15,424 bases of DNA from Fidelibacterota bacterium (GCA_030620575.1 JAUXEL010000021.1:1-15424), one strand, 5' to 3'; shown: positions 1-7,226, counted from the stretch's first letter. Translations and numbers: made by a program. The notes: generated by a model not told the origin, from the letters alone.

Positions 1-29
1 AAGTCTGAAAATGATGTAAATACATTTCA

Positions 30-66
30 CCCCCCTGTAATACAGCAGAAAATACGGGGGTTTTCC
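30..66 (+). terminator. Rho-independent terminator of an upstream gene
   Basis: CCCCC at 31-35 pairs with GGGGG at 56-60, extended by GTA (37-39) with TAC (53-55) around one bulged T, and is followed directly by TTTTCCTT. This is the usual shape of an intrinsic terminator on the plus strand. No gene for it lies inside the window, so it most likely closes a gene ending just before position 1. Confidence 0.6.
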
Positions 67-93
67 TTAAATGTAAATCACTAATCTCGTATA

Positions 94-109
94 TGTGATA
101 TGTATCACA
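94..109. promoter_or_regulatory. Perfect Crp-type operator TGTGA-N6-TCACA
   Basis: The sequence TGTGATATGTATCACA is an exact match to the classical Crp/Fnr-family consensus, with 5-bp arms and a 6-bp spacer. Its centre lies at 101.5, about 100 bp before the MscS-family start codon. If GATAAT at 151-156 is the -10 element (an inference; no convincing -35 is visible), the site centre falls near -61.5, the class I activator position. It differs from the operator beside the regulator gene of this window, so another Crp-family protein may bind it. Confidence 0.5.
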
Positions 110-200
110 AAATGGAGGCCCCTTTCAGAAAGAATTTATGCTTTATTTTTGATAATATATCTTGTATGTTTTGTTTATACTTAAAATAGGGGAGCTTGCC

Positions 201-1073
201 ATGGAATGGGGCAATATTAAATATATAGTATTGATTGTTGCGACGTTGGCCGCGGCATTTATTTTATCTGTTCTGTTGCGTAAGGCAATCGGCATTTTTA
301 TAGTAAAATATTCCAAGAAAATCAAGGCAGATCCGACCAATTTCTCCTTTTTAAAAAACTCCGTGTCCTTTATCGTTTTTACTATCGCCATTATTTTTAT
401 CTTTTATAAAATTCCCTATTTGAAATCATTTGGGAAAGCACTCTTTGCCGGGGTCGGAATTTTTACAGCCTTTATAGGTTTAGCGCTGCAAAAAACTTTT
501 TCAAATTTAGTCAGTGGTTTGTTCATTCTTATGTTTAAGCCTTTCCGTATTGATGATACCCTGAAGTTTTCAGACGGCAAAATGGGTGTCGTTGAAGAAA
601 TTACTTTGCGGCATACCATTATCTGCAATTATGAAAACCGCCGTATTATTATTCCCAACAGTGTGATTAGTGAAGAAGTTATTGTCAATAGTAATATTGG
701 CGACAAGAAAATTTTGAAACATATTGAGTTTTCTATCAGTTACGATTCTAATATTGACAAAGCGATTGAAATCATCCAAGGCGAAGTGGAACAACATCCT
801 TTTTTTCTCGATAATCGGAAAGCAAAAGAAAAAAAAGAAGATGTTCCTGCTGTAATTGTGCGGGTAATTGCTCTTTCGGATTTTTCTGTTGATTTGAGGG
901 CTTATGTCTGGACAAAAAGTACTGATAACGCCTTTGTATTAAAATGCGATGCTTTAAAATCAGTAAAAGAACGTTTTGACAACGAAGGAATAGAAATACC
1001 TTTCCCGTATCGTACTGTGGTATATAAACGCAGCGTAAAAGAAGAGGACCGTGATCCGCAAACATCTCCCTAG
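201..1073 (+). CDS. MscS-family small-conductance mechanosensitive channel
   Basis: This is an inner-membrane channel expected to open under membrane tension and release solutes during hypo-osmotic shock. The 290-residue product has three hydrophobic segments (about 6-27, 52-72 and 76-112). The third is the Gly/Ala-rich MscS pore helix (GKALFAGVGIFTAFIGLALQ) running into SNLVSGLFIL. The beta domain follows, with GVVEEITLRHTII and the family-typical RRIIIPNSVI (IPNS at about 151-154), then the alpha/beta domain ending in EGIEIPFPYRTV and a charged tail. The ATG at 201 is chosen over an in-frame ATG at 162 because GGGGAG lies 8-12 nt before it and the extra 13 residues add nothing conserved. 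The gene stands alone, between a Crp-type site and a terminator. It is similar in size to E. coli MscS (286 residues). Family assignment is firm; ion selectivity and physiological trigger are unknown. Confidence 0.93.
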   Translation: MEWGNIKYIVLIVATLAAAFILSVLLRKAIGIFIVKYSKKIKADPTNFSFLKNSVSFIVFTIAIIFIFYKIPYLKSFGKALFAGVGIFTAFIGLALQKTFSNLVSGLFILMFKPFRIDDTLKFSDGKMGVVEEITLRHTIICNYENRRIIIPNSVISEEVIVNSNIGDKKILKHIEFSISYDSNIDKAIEIIQGEVEQHPFFLDNRKAKEKKEDVPAVIVRVIALSDFSVDLRAYVWTKSTDNAFVLKCDALKSVKERFDNEGIEIPFPYRTVVYKRSVKEEDRDPQTSP

Positions 1074-1131
1074 GCGGGGATTTATGAAGCGGGTGTTAAT
1101 GAAATAACTCCACATTAAAACTAATCATAAT

Positions 1132-1160
1132 CCCCGGTGGAATATACCGGGGGTTTTATT
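1132..1160 (+). terminator. Intrinsic terminator after the MscS-family gene
   Basis: CCCCGGT (1132-1138) pairs perfectly with ACCGGGG (1146-1152) over a 7-nt loop and is followed by GTTTTATTTT. It lies about 60 bp after the channel gene stop and makes that gene a monocistronic unit. Confidence 0.85.
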
Positions 1161-1213
1161 TTAAGGATTTATTATTTATCAAAATAATCGTTATTCTGCG
1201 TGCCTAAATTATC

Positions 1214-1242
1214 TTGGACAAAAATGGGGTTATAGTTAAACT
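1214..1242 (+). promoter_or_regulatory. Possible weak sigma-70-like promoter for the 48-residue ORF
   Basis: TTGGAC (1214-1219) and TAAACT (1237-1242) are separated by 17 bp and lie 25 bp before a small ORF with a good ribosome binding site. Matches to the -35/-10 consensus are only 3/6 and 4/6, so this is suggestive only. Confidence 0.25.
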
Positions 1243-1266
1243 AAAAAAATGCAGGAAGGAATACAC

Positions 1267-1413
1267 ATGACAAATCAAGGCACACCAGAACAAACAGAAG
1301 TTATGGCACCATTAAAACGACGTAAAGTGAGAGCTTTGGAAAATTGCTTTATTCCCGGATTCCCTTTTCGTCTTTATTGGGCGAAAATTATGAAGCTGAT
1401 ACCCGTTGTGTGA
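1267..1413 (+). CDS. Possible small protein of 48 residues, unrecognised (or 5' gene remnant)
   Basis: A short reading frame starts at an ATG preceded by AGGAAGGA (1253-1260), one of the best Shine-Dalgarno matches in the window, at a 6-nt spacing. The product begins MTNQGTPEQTEVMAPLKRRK and ends with a TGA at 1411. Its first third is polar and acidic, the middle is basic (KRRKVRALEN), and the C-terminal half is hydrophobic and aromatic (CFIPGFPFRLYWAKIMKLIPVV). I recognise no family. It lies between a terminator and a palindromic repeat that begins 45 bp after its stop. It may be a genuine small protein, the surviving 5' end of a gene disrupted near the repeat insertion, or chance. The strong ribosome binding site and a weak promoter-like pair upstream favour past or present translation. 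Confidence 0.35.
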   Translation: MTNQGTPEQTEVMAPLKRRKVRALENCFIPGFPFRLYWAKIMKLIPVV

Positions 1414-1457
1414 AACAGATTAGGAAATGGTAATCGCATGCTGTCAATAGCTTTTTT

Positions 1458-1774
1458 AATGTCATTTCGAACAGTCTTCGTCCCAAATGGTCGGGACTTC
1501 TGTCTTCGCCCCGAACCATCGGGGCGGGCTACGCCTGTCGGGCCGGAGCGCAAAACTACCCCTCGCGCCACCCTGTCCGCCAGCCCCGAAGCCTCGGGGG
1601 ATATCAGGATCTCAATTATATATTTCTATACGGGAAGGAAAAAAGGTAATAGTTACCACCCCCTGCCCCCTCCTAAAATAGGAGGGGGAGAAAAAGGGAA
1701 TTTTAATTGTCGTCACAAGGGACTTTTAAATGTCGTTAATCATTCCCCAACCCCTCGGGGGTCGAGATGACATT
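1458..1774. repeat. Composite palindrome-rich intergenic repeat, about 317 bp, with imperfect terminal inverted repeats
   Basis: The left end AATGTCATTTCGA (1458-1470) and right end TCGAGATGACATT (1762-1774) are inverted copies with one mismatch. Between them lie CGCCCCGA-ACCA-TCGGGGCG (1507-1526), CCCCGA-AGCC-TCGGGG (1584-1599), GGTAA-TAG-TTACC (1645-1657) and a perfect 10-bp stem CCCCCTCCTA-AAA-TAGGAGGGGG (1666-1688). The left 150 bp is much more GC-rich than its surroundings. Short ORFs run through it on both strands, but they consist of palindromic sequence and have no plausible ribosome binding site. The structure resembles dispersed non-coding repeats or MITE-like elements in FCB-group genomes. 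With one copy visible, I cannot tell a single mobile unit from several repeats inserted side by side. Confidence 0.6.
1666..1688. repeat. Perfect 10-bp palindrome inside the composite repeat
   Basis: CCCCCTCCTA and TAGGAGGGGG flank a 3-nt AAA loop. This is the strongest hairpin in the element. No T-run follows on either strand, so it does not look like an intrinsic terminator. Confidence 0.7.
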
Positions 1775-1839
1775 ATTTATGGTATTTTTGATAATTTGCG
1801 ACTTGAATTTGTGTTTTACACAATGGGTGAAGCTGATAT

Positions 1840-2514
1840 TTACTGCACAAAATACATTAAGCGCTTTTTGTCCAAAATGCAAATGCGTTTTCCGCGGGCA
1901 CAGATGATTTTTTTCTGGTCCAGCTCGCGCAGTTCCCGTGTCAATGCCGGTCGCGTCACTCCAAATAAATCCGCTAGTTTTGCGTGAGAATATGGTAAAT
2001 CGATTTTGTTGCTCTTTTTAATTTTTGCCTGACTTAGTAAATAGTGTGCGATCTTCCCTTTTATCGTCTGAAACGATAAAAACTTAATTTTATTAGCTAG
2101 AAACTGTGCGCGTCCGGAAACCATATTTAGATAATTTTTCAGTACTATTTCATTCATTTGCAGTATGCGGATAAAAGAGCTTTTTATAAAAAACACACAC
2201 TCGGATTCTCTGTTTACAATAATGTCCACGGGGTAATAGTTGTCACGACCAAATAAAAAAGCAGGTGCCAGTAAATGATTTCCTTCAACATCTTCGATTT
2301 TTATGGTTTTACCGGAATAGCTGACCATTTCGCCCCGGACGCTTCCCTGAAGTAAAATGTATTGTCCGACAATGGAATCGCCTTCATATGCAATAATGTC
2401 ATTTTTTTTATATGTTTTCCTGTGATAGCTGATTTTTTCCAATAATCGCTGGATTTCCGCAATCTTAAGTCCCCGAAACAGATCATTGTAAGATAATTTT
2501 TCATAGATGCGCAT
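1840..2514 (-). CDS. Crp/Fnr-family transcriptional regulator, HcpR-like
   Basis: This 224-residue regulator has the family layout: a beta-barrel sensor domain (about 13-115, with NDIIAYEGD and QYILLQGSVRGEMVSYSGKTIKI), a long dimerisation helix (about 118-147) and a C-terminal winged helix-turn-helix (about 173-215). The recognition helix contains TRPALTREL. By alignment with E. coli CRP, R188 and R193 match R180 and R185, while P189 replaces E181. The cAMP-contact motif is not evident and there is no N-terminal Cys cluster as in FNR, so neither cAMP nor an FNR-type 4Fe-4S cluster is the expected ligand; haem-mediated NO sensing, reported for some HcpR proteins, is possible. The ATG follows GGAGAG at a good spacing. 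It is divergent from hcp, with a perfect palindromic operator 20 bp upstream of its own start, suggesting control of hcp plus autoregulation. The family is certain; the HcpR role is inferred from context. Confidence 0.88.
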   Translation of the reverse strand: MRIYEKLSYNDLFRGLKIAEIQRLLEKISYHRKTYKKNDIIAYEGDSIVGQYILLQGSVRGEMVSYSGKTIKIEDVEGNHLLAPAFLFGRDNYYPVDIIVNRESECVFFIKSSFIRILQMNEIVLKNYLNMVSGRAQFLANKIKFLSFQTIKGKIAHYLLSQAKIKKSNKIDLPYSHAKLADLFGVTRPALTRELRELDQKKIICARGKRICILDKKRLMYFVQ

Positions 2515-2533
2515 TTTCTCTCCAAAAAATCAC

Positions 2534-2559
2534 TATTTGGTAACATATATTACCAAATA
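2534..2559. promoter_or_regulatory. Palindromic operator of the regulator/hcp divergent pair
   Basis: TATTTGGTAA (2534-2543) and TTACCAAATA (2550-2559) form perfect 10-bp inverted arms around the 6-bp spacer CATATA, the Crp/Fnr-family operator architecture. The half-site core reads GGTAA instead of the TGTGA of classical Crp sites. It sits 20 bp before the regulator start and 104 bp before the hcp start. If TAGATT (2576-2581) were the hcp -10 element, the centre would be near -41.5, a class II activator position; that promoter call is weak. Overlap with the regulator promoter would suit autorepression. Confidence 0.8.
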
Positions 2560-2663
2560 ATATATTACATTTTTTTAGATTGTGGTGTGTATTTTTAAAG
2601 GAACTTAATACCGGCCTGAATTTTAATAACAATAAGAGGTCGAAGTAAAAAAAGGAGTCTGCC

Positions 2664-4310
2664 ATGAGTATGTTTTGTTTTCAATGTCAGGAAACCTCAA
2701 GGGGAACCGGCTGTACTATTGCCGGAGTTTGCGGTAAAACCGGAGAAGTTGCAAATCTTCAGGATATGTTGATCTTTATCGCAAAAGGTGTCTCTATATA
2801 TGCTGATCTTGGGCGGAAAAAGAATATAATAATTGAAAAAGCTGATAAATTTGTATTTGAATCTTTATTCACAACCATTACAAATGCCAATTTTGATAAG
2901 TGGCGAATTCTGGAAAAGATCAAAGAGGGCTTTGTGGTGCGAGATTTTGTACAAAAAGAATTGCGGGAAAACGGGGTTGATATTCCGAAACATTTGCCGG
3001 AAAATATAAGCTGGCAAGCCGATAACGATGATGAAATTATTGCAAAAAGCGAATCTGTTGGTGTTTTGAATATAGAAAATGAAGATATCCGCTCTTTAAA
3101 AGAATTGATAATTTATGGCCTCAAGGGCATGGCGGCTTATGCCGAGCACGCATACAACCTGGGTTATAAAAATGATAATGTGTTCAGCTTTATGCACCGC
3201 GGTCTGGCCGCTACAACCAATCCGGATATGAACGCAGATGAGCTGGTTGCGATGGTTCTTGAATGCGGGAAATACGGCGTGGATGTTATGGCTTTGCTTG
3301 ATAAATCCAATACAGAAACCTATGGTAATCCGGAAATCACCCATGTTAATATCGGCGTACGCAATAATTCGGCGATTCTTATCAGTGGGCACGATCTAAA
3401 AGATATGGAAGAATTACTTCAACAAACTGACGGTACGGGTATTGATATATATACTCATGGTGAAATGCTACCGGCAAATTACTATCCTGCTTTCAAAAAA
3501 TATGAGCATTTTTTCGGGAACTACGGAAATGCCTGGTGGCAACAAAAACAAGAAATTGAACAATTCAACGGTCCTGTCCTTTTTACCACAAATTGTATCG
3601 TTCCTCCAAGAGAATCATATAAAGATCGTATTTATACTACCGGCTCTTCGGGTTTTGAAGGATGCACGCATATTCCGGATCGGGTAAATGGCAAACCAAA
3701 AGATTTTTCTGTTATTATTGAACATGCCAAACGTTGCCCGGCACCGACTGAAATAGAGCACGGTGAGATTATCGGCGGATTTGCTCATAATCAAGTTATG
3801 GCCCTGTCTGACAAGATTGTTGCGGCAGTAAAATCCGGTGCTATTCGAAAATTTGTGGTAATGGCGGGATGTGACGGGCGCATGAAAAATCGGAAATATT
3901 ATGAGGAATTTGCTGAAAAATTACCGAAAGATGTTATCATTTTAACAGCAGGGTGCGCAAAATACCGCTATAATAAACTGAAATTAGGCGACATTGACGG
4001 CATTCCGCGTGTATTGGACGCAGGTCAATGCAACGACTCTTATTCTCTGGCGGTCATTGCCTTGAATTTAAAAAAGGTTTTTGAGCTTAGTAACATTAAT
4101 GATTTGCCTATTGCCTACAATATTGCATGGTATGAGCAAAAAGCAGTTATTGTATTGCTGGCGCTTCTATCGCTGGGTATCAAAAATATCCATCTTGGGC
4201 CCACACTCCCGGCCTTCCTTTCCCTGGCTGTAACTGATGTACTAGTTGAAAATTTTGGTCTTGCCGGAATCGGAAGTGTTGATGAAGATTTAAAAGAACT
4301 TATTGGTTAA
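2664..4310 (+). CDS. hcp: Hybrid cluster protein (hydroxylamine reductase / NO-detoxifying Hcp), class I
   Basis: Hcp carries a 4Fe-4S (or 2Fe-2S) cluster and a 4Fe-2S-2O hybrid cluster. It reduces hydroxylamine in vitro and is linked to NO reduction and S-nitrosylation in anaerobic metabolism. The 548-residue product is close to the Desulfovibrio enzyme in length. The N-terminal cluster ligands C5, C8, C17 and C23 have the compact C-x2-C-x8-C-x5-C spacing of class I proteins. All expected hybrid-cluster ligands are present: H243 (SGHD), E267 (HGEM), C311 (TTNC), C403 (AGCDGR, the persulfide position), C431 (AGCAKYRYN), C456 (GQCNDSYS) and E491 (AWYEQK). AGGAG at 2653-2657 supports the start. 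It is transcribed away from an HcpR-like regulator with a shared operator and ends in a strong terminator, so it is monocistronic. No hcr-type reductase lies next to it, as is usual for anaerobe class I systems. Cytoplasmic. Confidence 0.96.
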   Translation: MSMFCFQCQETSRGTGCTIAGVCGKTGEVANLQDMLIFIAKGVSIYADLGRKKNIIIEKADKFVFESLFTTITNANFDKWRILEKIKEGFVVRDFVQKELRENGVDIPKHLPENISWQADNDDEIIAKSESVGVLNIENEDIRSLKELIIYGLKGMAAYAEHAYNLGYKNDNVFSFMHRGLAATTNPDMNADELVAMVLECGKYGVDVMALLDKSNTETYGNPEITHVNIGVRNNSAILISGHDLKDMEELLQQTDGTGIDIYTHGEMLPANYYPAFKKYEHFFGNYGNAWWQQKQEIEQFNGPVLFTTNCIVPPRESYKDRIYTTGSSGFEGCTHIPDRVNGKPKDFSVIIEHAKRCPAPTEIEHGEIIGGFAHNQVMALSDKIVAAVKSGAIRKFVVMAGCDGRMKNRKYYEEFAEKLPKDVIILTAGCAKYRYNKLKLGDIDGIPRVLDAGQCNDSYSLAVIALNLKKVFELSNINDLPIAYNIAWYEQKAVIVLLALLSLGIKNIHLGPTLPAFLSLAVTDVLVENFGLAGIGSVDEDLKELIG

Positions 4311-4344
4311 AACCCGGTGATTTTTCATCTTTAGAAATGATCTT

Positions 4345-4376
4345 ATAAAAGCGGGAAAGTTATTTCCCGCTTTTAT
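4345..4376 (+). terminator. Strong intrinsic terminator after hcp
   Basis: ATAAAAGCGGGAAA (4345-4358) and TTTCCCGCTTTTAT (4363-4376) form a perfect 14-bp stem over a GTTA tetraloop, with the U-tract built into the 3' arm. The symmetric A/T ends could let it act in both directions, but there is no minus-strand gene close by on the right. Confidence 0.9.
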
Positions 4377-4416
4377 CACTGACTTGCTTGCGAACAGAAT
4401 TATCCGGAATTTTATT

Positions 4417-4444
4417 TTGTATTCTCCCTGCATCGTTGTAAAAT
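4417..4444 (+). promoter_or_regulatory. Candidate promoter of the DHH-ispH-pdxST-mnmEG cluster
   Basis: TTGTAT (4417-4422) and TAAAAT (4439-4444) are 16 bp apart and lie after the hcp terminator and just before the first gene of the cluster. The -10 matches the sigma-70 consensus at 5/6, the -35 only at 3/6. It is the best-placed pair in the 161-bp gap. Confidence 0.35.
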
Positions 4445-4471
4445 GATAGTTATTTTGGGAGATTTATAATT

Positions 4472-5491
4472 ATGGCTACATGCGACACACTGTTACGGCA
4501 ATGGAAAGAATTAGAACAGCGGATCAACTATGCTTCCTCTTTTGTTTTGACAACCCACCAAAATCCTGATGCAGACGGTATCGGTTCGGAGCTTGCCCTA
4601 TATTATTTACTGAAAAAAGGGGGGAAAGAAGTTCAAATTCTTAACATATCTCCCACTCCTGATAGCTTGAAATTTATAGACCCTGAAGGGTTGATTCGTC
4701 GCTATATTCCTTCACGGCATCAAGCAATATTATCTCGCAGTGATATGATGATCGTACTTGACGCGGGGGCTTTCCGGCGTATTGGGCAACTTGGTGTTGA
4801 TGCACTAGCTGCCAAGATTCCTATTGTAGCGATTGATCATCACCCTAAGGAAAATAACCCTGTTTATTTGCAGGAAATTGTTAATACAAAGGATTGCTCG
4901 GTCGGTAAATTGATCTATGAATTTATTCAGGCTTGCTGTCCCGACAGTATGGATCGAACGATCGCCACTGCACTTTATACGGCTATCGCAGGTGACACGG
5001 GTAATTTCCGATTTGGAAATACCACATTCAATTCACACCGGGTTGCTGCCGACCTGATGAAATATGATATAGATGCATACGCAATTTACTGCCAATTATA
5101 TGGCAATATGTCATTTTCGGGTCTGCGTTTATTTTCTACCATTTTGCAAAACATCCATTTTTCTGACGATAATCGTGTTGTATGGTTTGTTATCACCCGG
5201 CAAATGATGCGGGACAATGGTGCAGATGATACAGACACGGAAGGTATCACTGATTTTTTACGCATGATATCCGGCGTAGAGGTCAGTATTATGTTTAAGG
5301 AACGATTAGATGGTTCTACGCGTATAAATTTTCGTTCTAAGGGTGCTGTTTCCACAAATGGAATTGCTCAACAGTTCGGCGGAGGTGGCCACGAACATGC
5401 CAGCGGTATTGTGAGTGAACGTTCGCTGAAGGATCTGTACCCGGAAGTGATCGACGCGATGACCAAACATGTAAAAGAGACATACAAATGA
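4472..5491 (+). CDS. DHH-family phosphoesterase, NrnA-like (oligoribonuclease / pAp phosphatase)
   Basis: The 339-residue protein belongs to the DHH/DHHA1 superfamily, whose NrnA branch degrades short oligoribonucleotides (nanoRNA, including cyclic-dinucleotide breakdown products) and often dephosphorylates 3'-phosphoadenosine 5'-phosphate, using two metal ions. Motif I is TTHQNPDADGIGSE (H29, D33, D35), motif II IVLDAG (D97), motif III IDHHP (D122-H123-H124), and motif IV AIAGDTGNFRF (D175). The C-terminal DHHA1 substrate loop is QFGGGGHEHASG (301-312), after ISGVEVSIMFKE and STRINFRSK. All catalytic positions are intact and there is no fused GGDEF, CBS or membrane domain, so it is the compact soluble form. 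The ATG follows GGGAGA (4456-4461). Its stop overlaps the ispH start by 4 nt, so the two are probably translationally coupled. The family is certain; the substrate is inferred. Confidence 0.92.
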   Translation: MATCDTLLRQWKELEQRINYASSFVLTTHQNPDADGIGSELALYYLLKKGGKEVQILNISPTPDSLKFIDPEGLIRRYIPSRHQAILSRSDMMIVLDAGAFRRIGQLGVDALAAKIPIVAIDHHPKENNPVYLQEIVNTKDCSVGKLIYEFIQACCPDSMDRTIATALYTAIAGDTGNFRFGNTTFNSHRVAADLMKYDIDAYAIYCQLYGNMSFSGLRLFSTILQNIHFSDDNRVVWFVITRQMMRDNGADDTDTEGITDFLRMISGVEVSIMFKERLDGSTRINFRSKGAVSTNGIAQQFGGGGHEHASGIVSERSLKDLYPEVIDAMTKHVKETYK

Positions 5492-6333
5492 ATATACAGG
5501 TTGCCGAACATTGCGGATTTTGTTCCGGTGTAAAAAACGCCATTGAGTTGGCGCATACCACATTGAAAGCACATAGTCGGGTAGCTATTCTTGGTGATCT
5601 GGTGCACAACGAAACGGTAATGAGCGAACTAAGGCAAAAAGGCCTGGTGCGCGTCAACAGCCTGGAAGAGGTCGGGGATATGCCATTACTATTGCGGGCA
5701 CACGGTACAGATGCCGCGCTTGTCTATACCGCACATAAAATGGGTCTGCATATTATTGACGGCACCTGTCCGCTAGTCACAGATATCCACCGGCATGCGC
5801 AGGAACTTGAAAGCGAGGGTCGACAAATTATTGTGATCGGCGACAAGCAGCATGATGAGGTTAGGGGTATTGTTTCCCGACTTCATGATTATTGTGTGAT
5901 TGCTCAACGAAGCGACCTGGATGAATGCCATTTAAAACGACGAACGGGCGTTGTTGTTCAAAGTACTCAGCGCATAGAAAATGTGCAGGAAATAGTGCCG
6001 GACATATTGACAAAAACACGGGATTGCCGTATTATTAACACGATATGTGAACCCACAAGGAGAAACCAGGAAGAGATTTGTGGTCTGGCAAAAAAAAATG
6101 ATTGTGTTCTTGTGATAGGTGATTCGGCTTCCGCAAACTCAAAACGTTTATTTATTGTTGCTAAATCACTTAATAAAAACAGTTATATGGTCGCGAACAA
6201 AGAAGAAATACATGCCGACTGGTTCCGGAACTGTGTTTCGGTGGGTATTACGGCCGGCGCAAGTACGCCAAGAAGCGTGATTGATAGTATCATTTCATAT
6301 ATAAAAACATTAAGCGGAGATAAACAAAAATGA
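5488..6333 (+). CDS. ispH: 4-hydroxy-3-methylbut-2-enyl diphosphate reductase (IspH)
   Basis: IspH is the last enzyme of the MEP pathway. It reductively dehydrates HMBPP to IPP and DMAPP through a 4Fe-4S cluster in the cytosol. The cluster cysteines are C12 (HCGFCSGV), C94 (DGTCPLV) and C187 (NTICEPTRRNQ). Substrate residues include H40 (LVHNE), H72 (AHGT), H122 with the catalytic glutamate E124 (KQHDEV), the VVQST motif, and the C-terminal ASANSKRL and AGASTPRSVI segments. At 281 residues it is complete, at the short end of the family range, with no fused S1 domain. Its ATG lies inside the DHH gene stop (ATGA) and its own stop overlaps the pdxS start in the same way. The gene indicates isoprenoid synthesis by the MEP route; no other MEP gene lies in the window. 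Confidence 0.96.
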   Translation: MNIQVAEHCGFCSGVKNAIELAHTTLKAHSRVAILGDLVHNETVMSELRQKGLVRVNSLEEVGDMPLLLRAHGTDAALVYTAHKMGLHIIDGTCPLVTDIHRHAQELESEGRQIIVIGDKQHDEVRGIVSRLHDYCVIAQRSDLDECHLKRRTGVVVQSTQRIENVQEIVPDILTKTRDCRIINTICEPTRRNQEEICGLAKKNDCVLVIGDSASANSKRLFIVAKSLNKNSYMVANKEEIHADWFRNCVSVGITAGASTPRSVIDSIISYIKTLSGDKQK

Positions 6334-7211
6334 AAAAAGGCACATTTGAGGCAAAAGTCGGTTTGGCTGAGATGCTTAAGGGCGGCGTTATTATGGACGT
6401 TACTAACGTTGACCAGGCAAAAATTGCGGAAGATGCCGGCGCGTCATCCGTTATGGCGCTTGAACGCATTCCGGCAGACATACGAGTATATGGGGGCATT
6501 GCCCGTATGAGCAATCCGGAAATGATCCTCAAGATCAAGGAAGCGGTGTCCATTCCCGTTTTGGCAAAATGCCGTATTGGCCATTTTGCCGAAGCGCAAA
6601 TTTTACAGGAACTTGGCGTTGATTTTATTGACGAATCAGAAGTTTTAACACCTGCTGATGAAGAAAACCACATTTGGAAAAAAGATTTTCAGATTCCCTT
6701 TGTCTGCGGGTGCAGAAATCTGGGTGAAGCTCTGCGCCGCATTGGCGAAGGTGCTGCCTTGATGCGGACAAAGGGCGAACCGGGGACCGGGGACATTGTT
6801 GAGGCTGTCCGTCACATGCGTGAGGTTAATCGGGGAATTCGCCGTTTGCAAACAATGGATAAGGCCGAATTAATGGCAGAAGCCAAACGGCTTGGCGCAC
6901 CTTTTTCCATTGTGGCAGAAGTCGCAAAAAACGGCAAGTTGCCGGTTCCAAATTTTGCTGCCGGCGGTATTGCTACGCCGGCTGATGCATCTCTTATGAT
7001 GCAGTTGGGCGCAGAGGCGGTATTTGTCGGATCGGGTATTTTTAAATCTGATGACCCGAAACAACGCGCAAATGCAATCGTAAAAGCCGTAACACATTAT
7101 AATGATCCTGCCGTTCTGGTAGAAGTTTCCAGGGGACTGGAGGATGCCATGGTTGGTGTTTCTGCTTCGAGTCTTGAAGAAGATGAAAAAATGGCAAAAC
7201 GCGGCTGGTAA
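6330..7211 (+). CDS. pdxS: Pyridoxal 5'-phosphate synthase subunit PdxS
   Basis: PdxS is the synthase of DXP-independent vitamin B6 formation. It joins ribose 5-phosphate, glyceraldehyde 3-phosphate and ammonia from PdxT to make PLP on a (beta/alpha)8 barrel assembled into a dodecamer. The 293-residue protein is full length. Key residues are D23 (IIMDVTN), the Schiff-base lysine K80 (VLAKCRIGHF) and the second active-site lysine K148 (RTKGEPGTG). Phosphate-binding loops GGIATPADA and VFVGSGIF are present, and the chain ends EEKMAKRGW-like as in the family. The start overlaps the ispH stop by 4 nt. The N-terminus (MKKGTFEAKVGLAEMLKGGV) lacks the longer leader of some homologues but keeps the helix that receives PdxT. 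pdxT follows 15 nt later, the standard gene pair. Confidence 0.98.
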   Translation: MKKGTFEAKVGLAEMLKGGVIMDVTNVDQAKIAEDAGASSVMALERIPADIRVYGGIARMSNPEMILKIKEAVSIPVLAKCRIGHFAEAQILQELGVDFIDESEVLTPADEENHIWKKDFQIPFVCGCRNLGEALRRIGEGAALMRTKGEPGTGDIVEAVRHMREVNRGIRRLQTMDKAELMAEAKRLGAPFSIVAEVAKNGKLPVPNFAAGGIATPADASLMMQLGAEAVFVGSGIFKSDDPKQRANAIVKAVTHYNDPAVLVEVSRGLEDAMVGVSASSLEEDEKMAKRGW

Positions 7212-7226
7212 ACAACGGGTGCTTTT

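Noticed and set aside
162..200. Upstream ATG at 162 as the MscS-family start
   Set aside because: It lacks a ribosome binding site, while ATG 201 has a well-placed GGGGAG; the extra residues are not family-like.
1438..1770. Open frames of 64-110 residues on both strands across the 1374-1770 region
   Set aside because: They are made of palindromic repeat sequence, have no good ribosome binding site and give low-complexity Pro/Arg-rich products.
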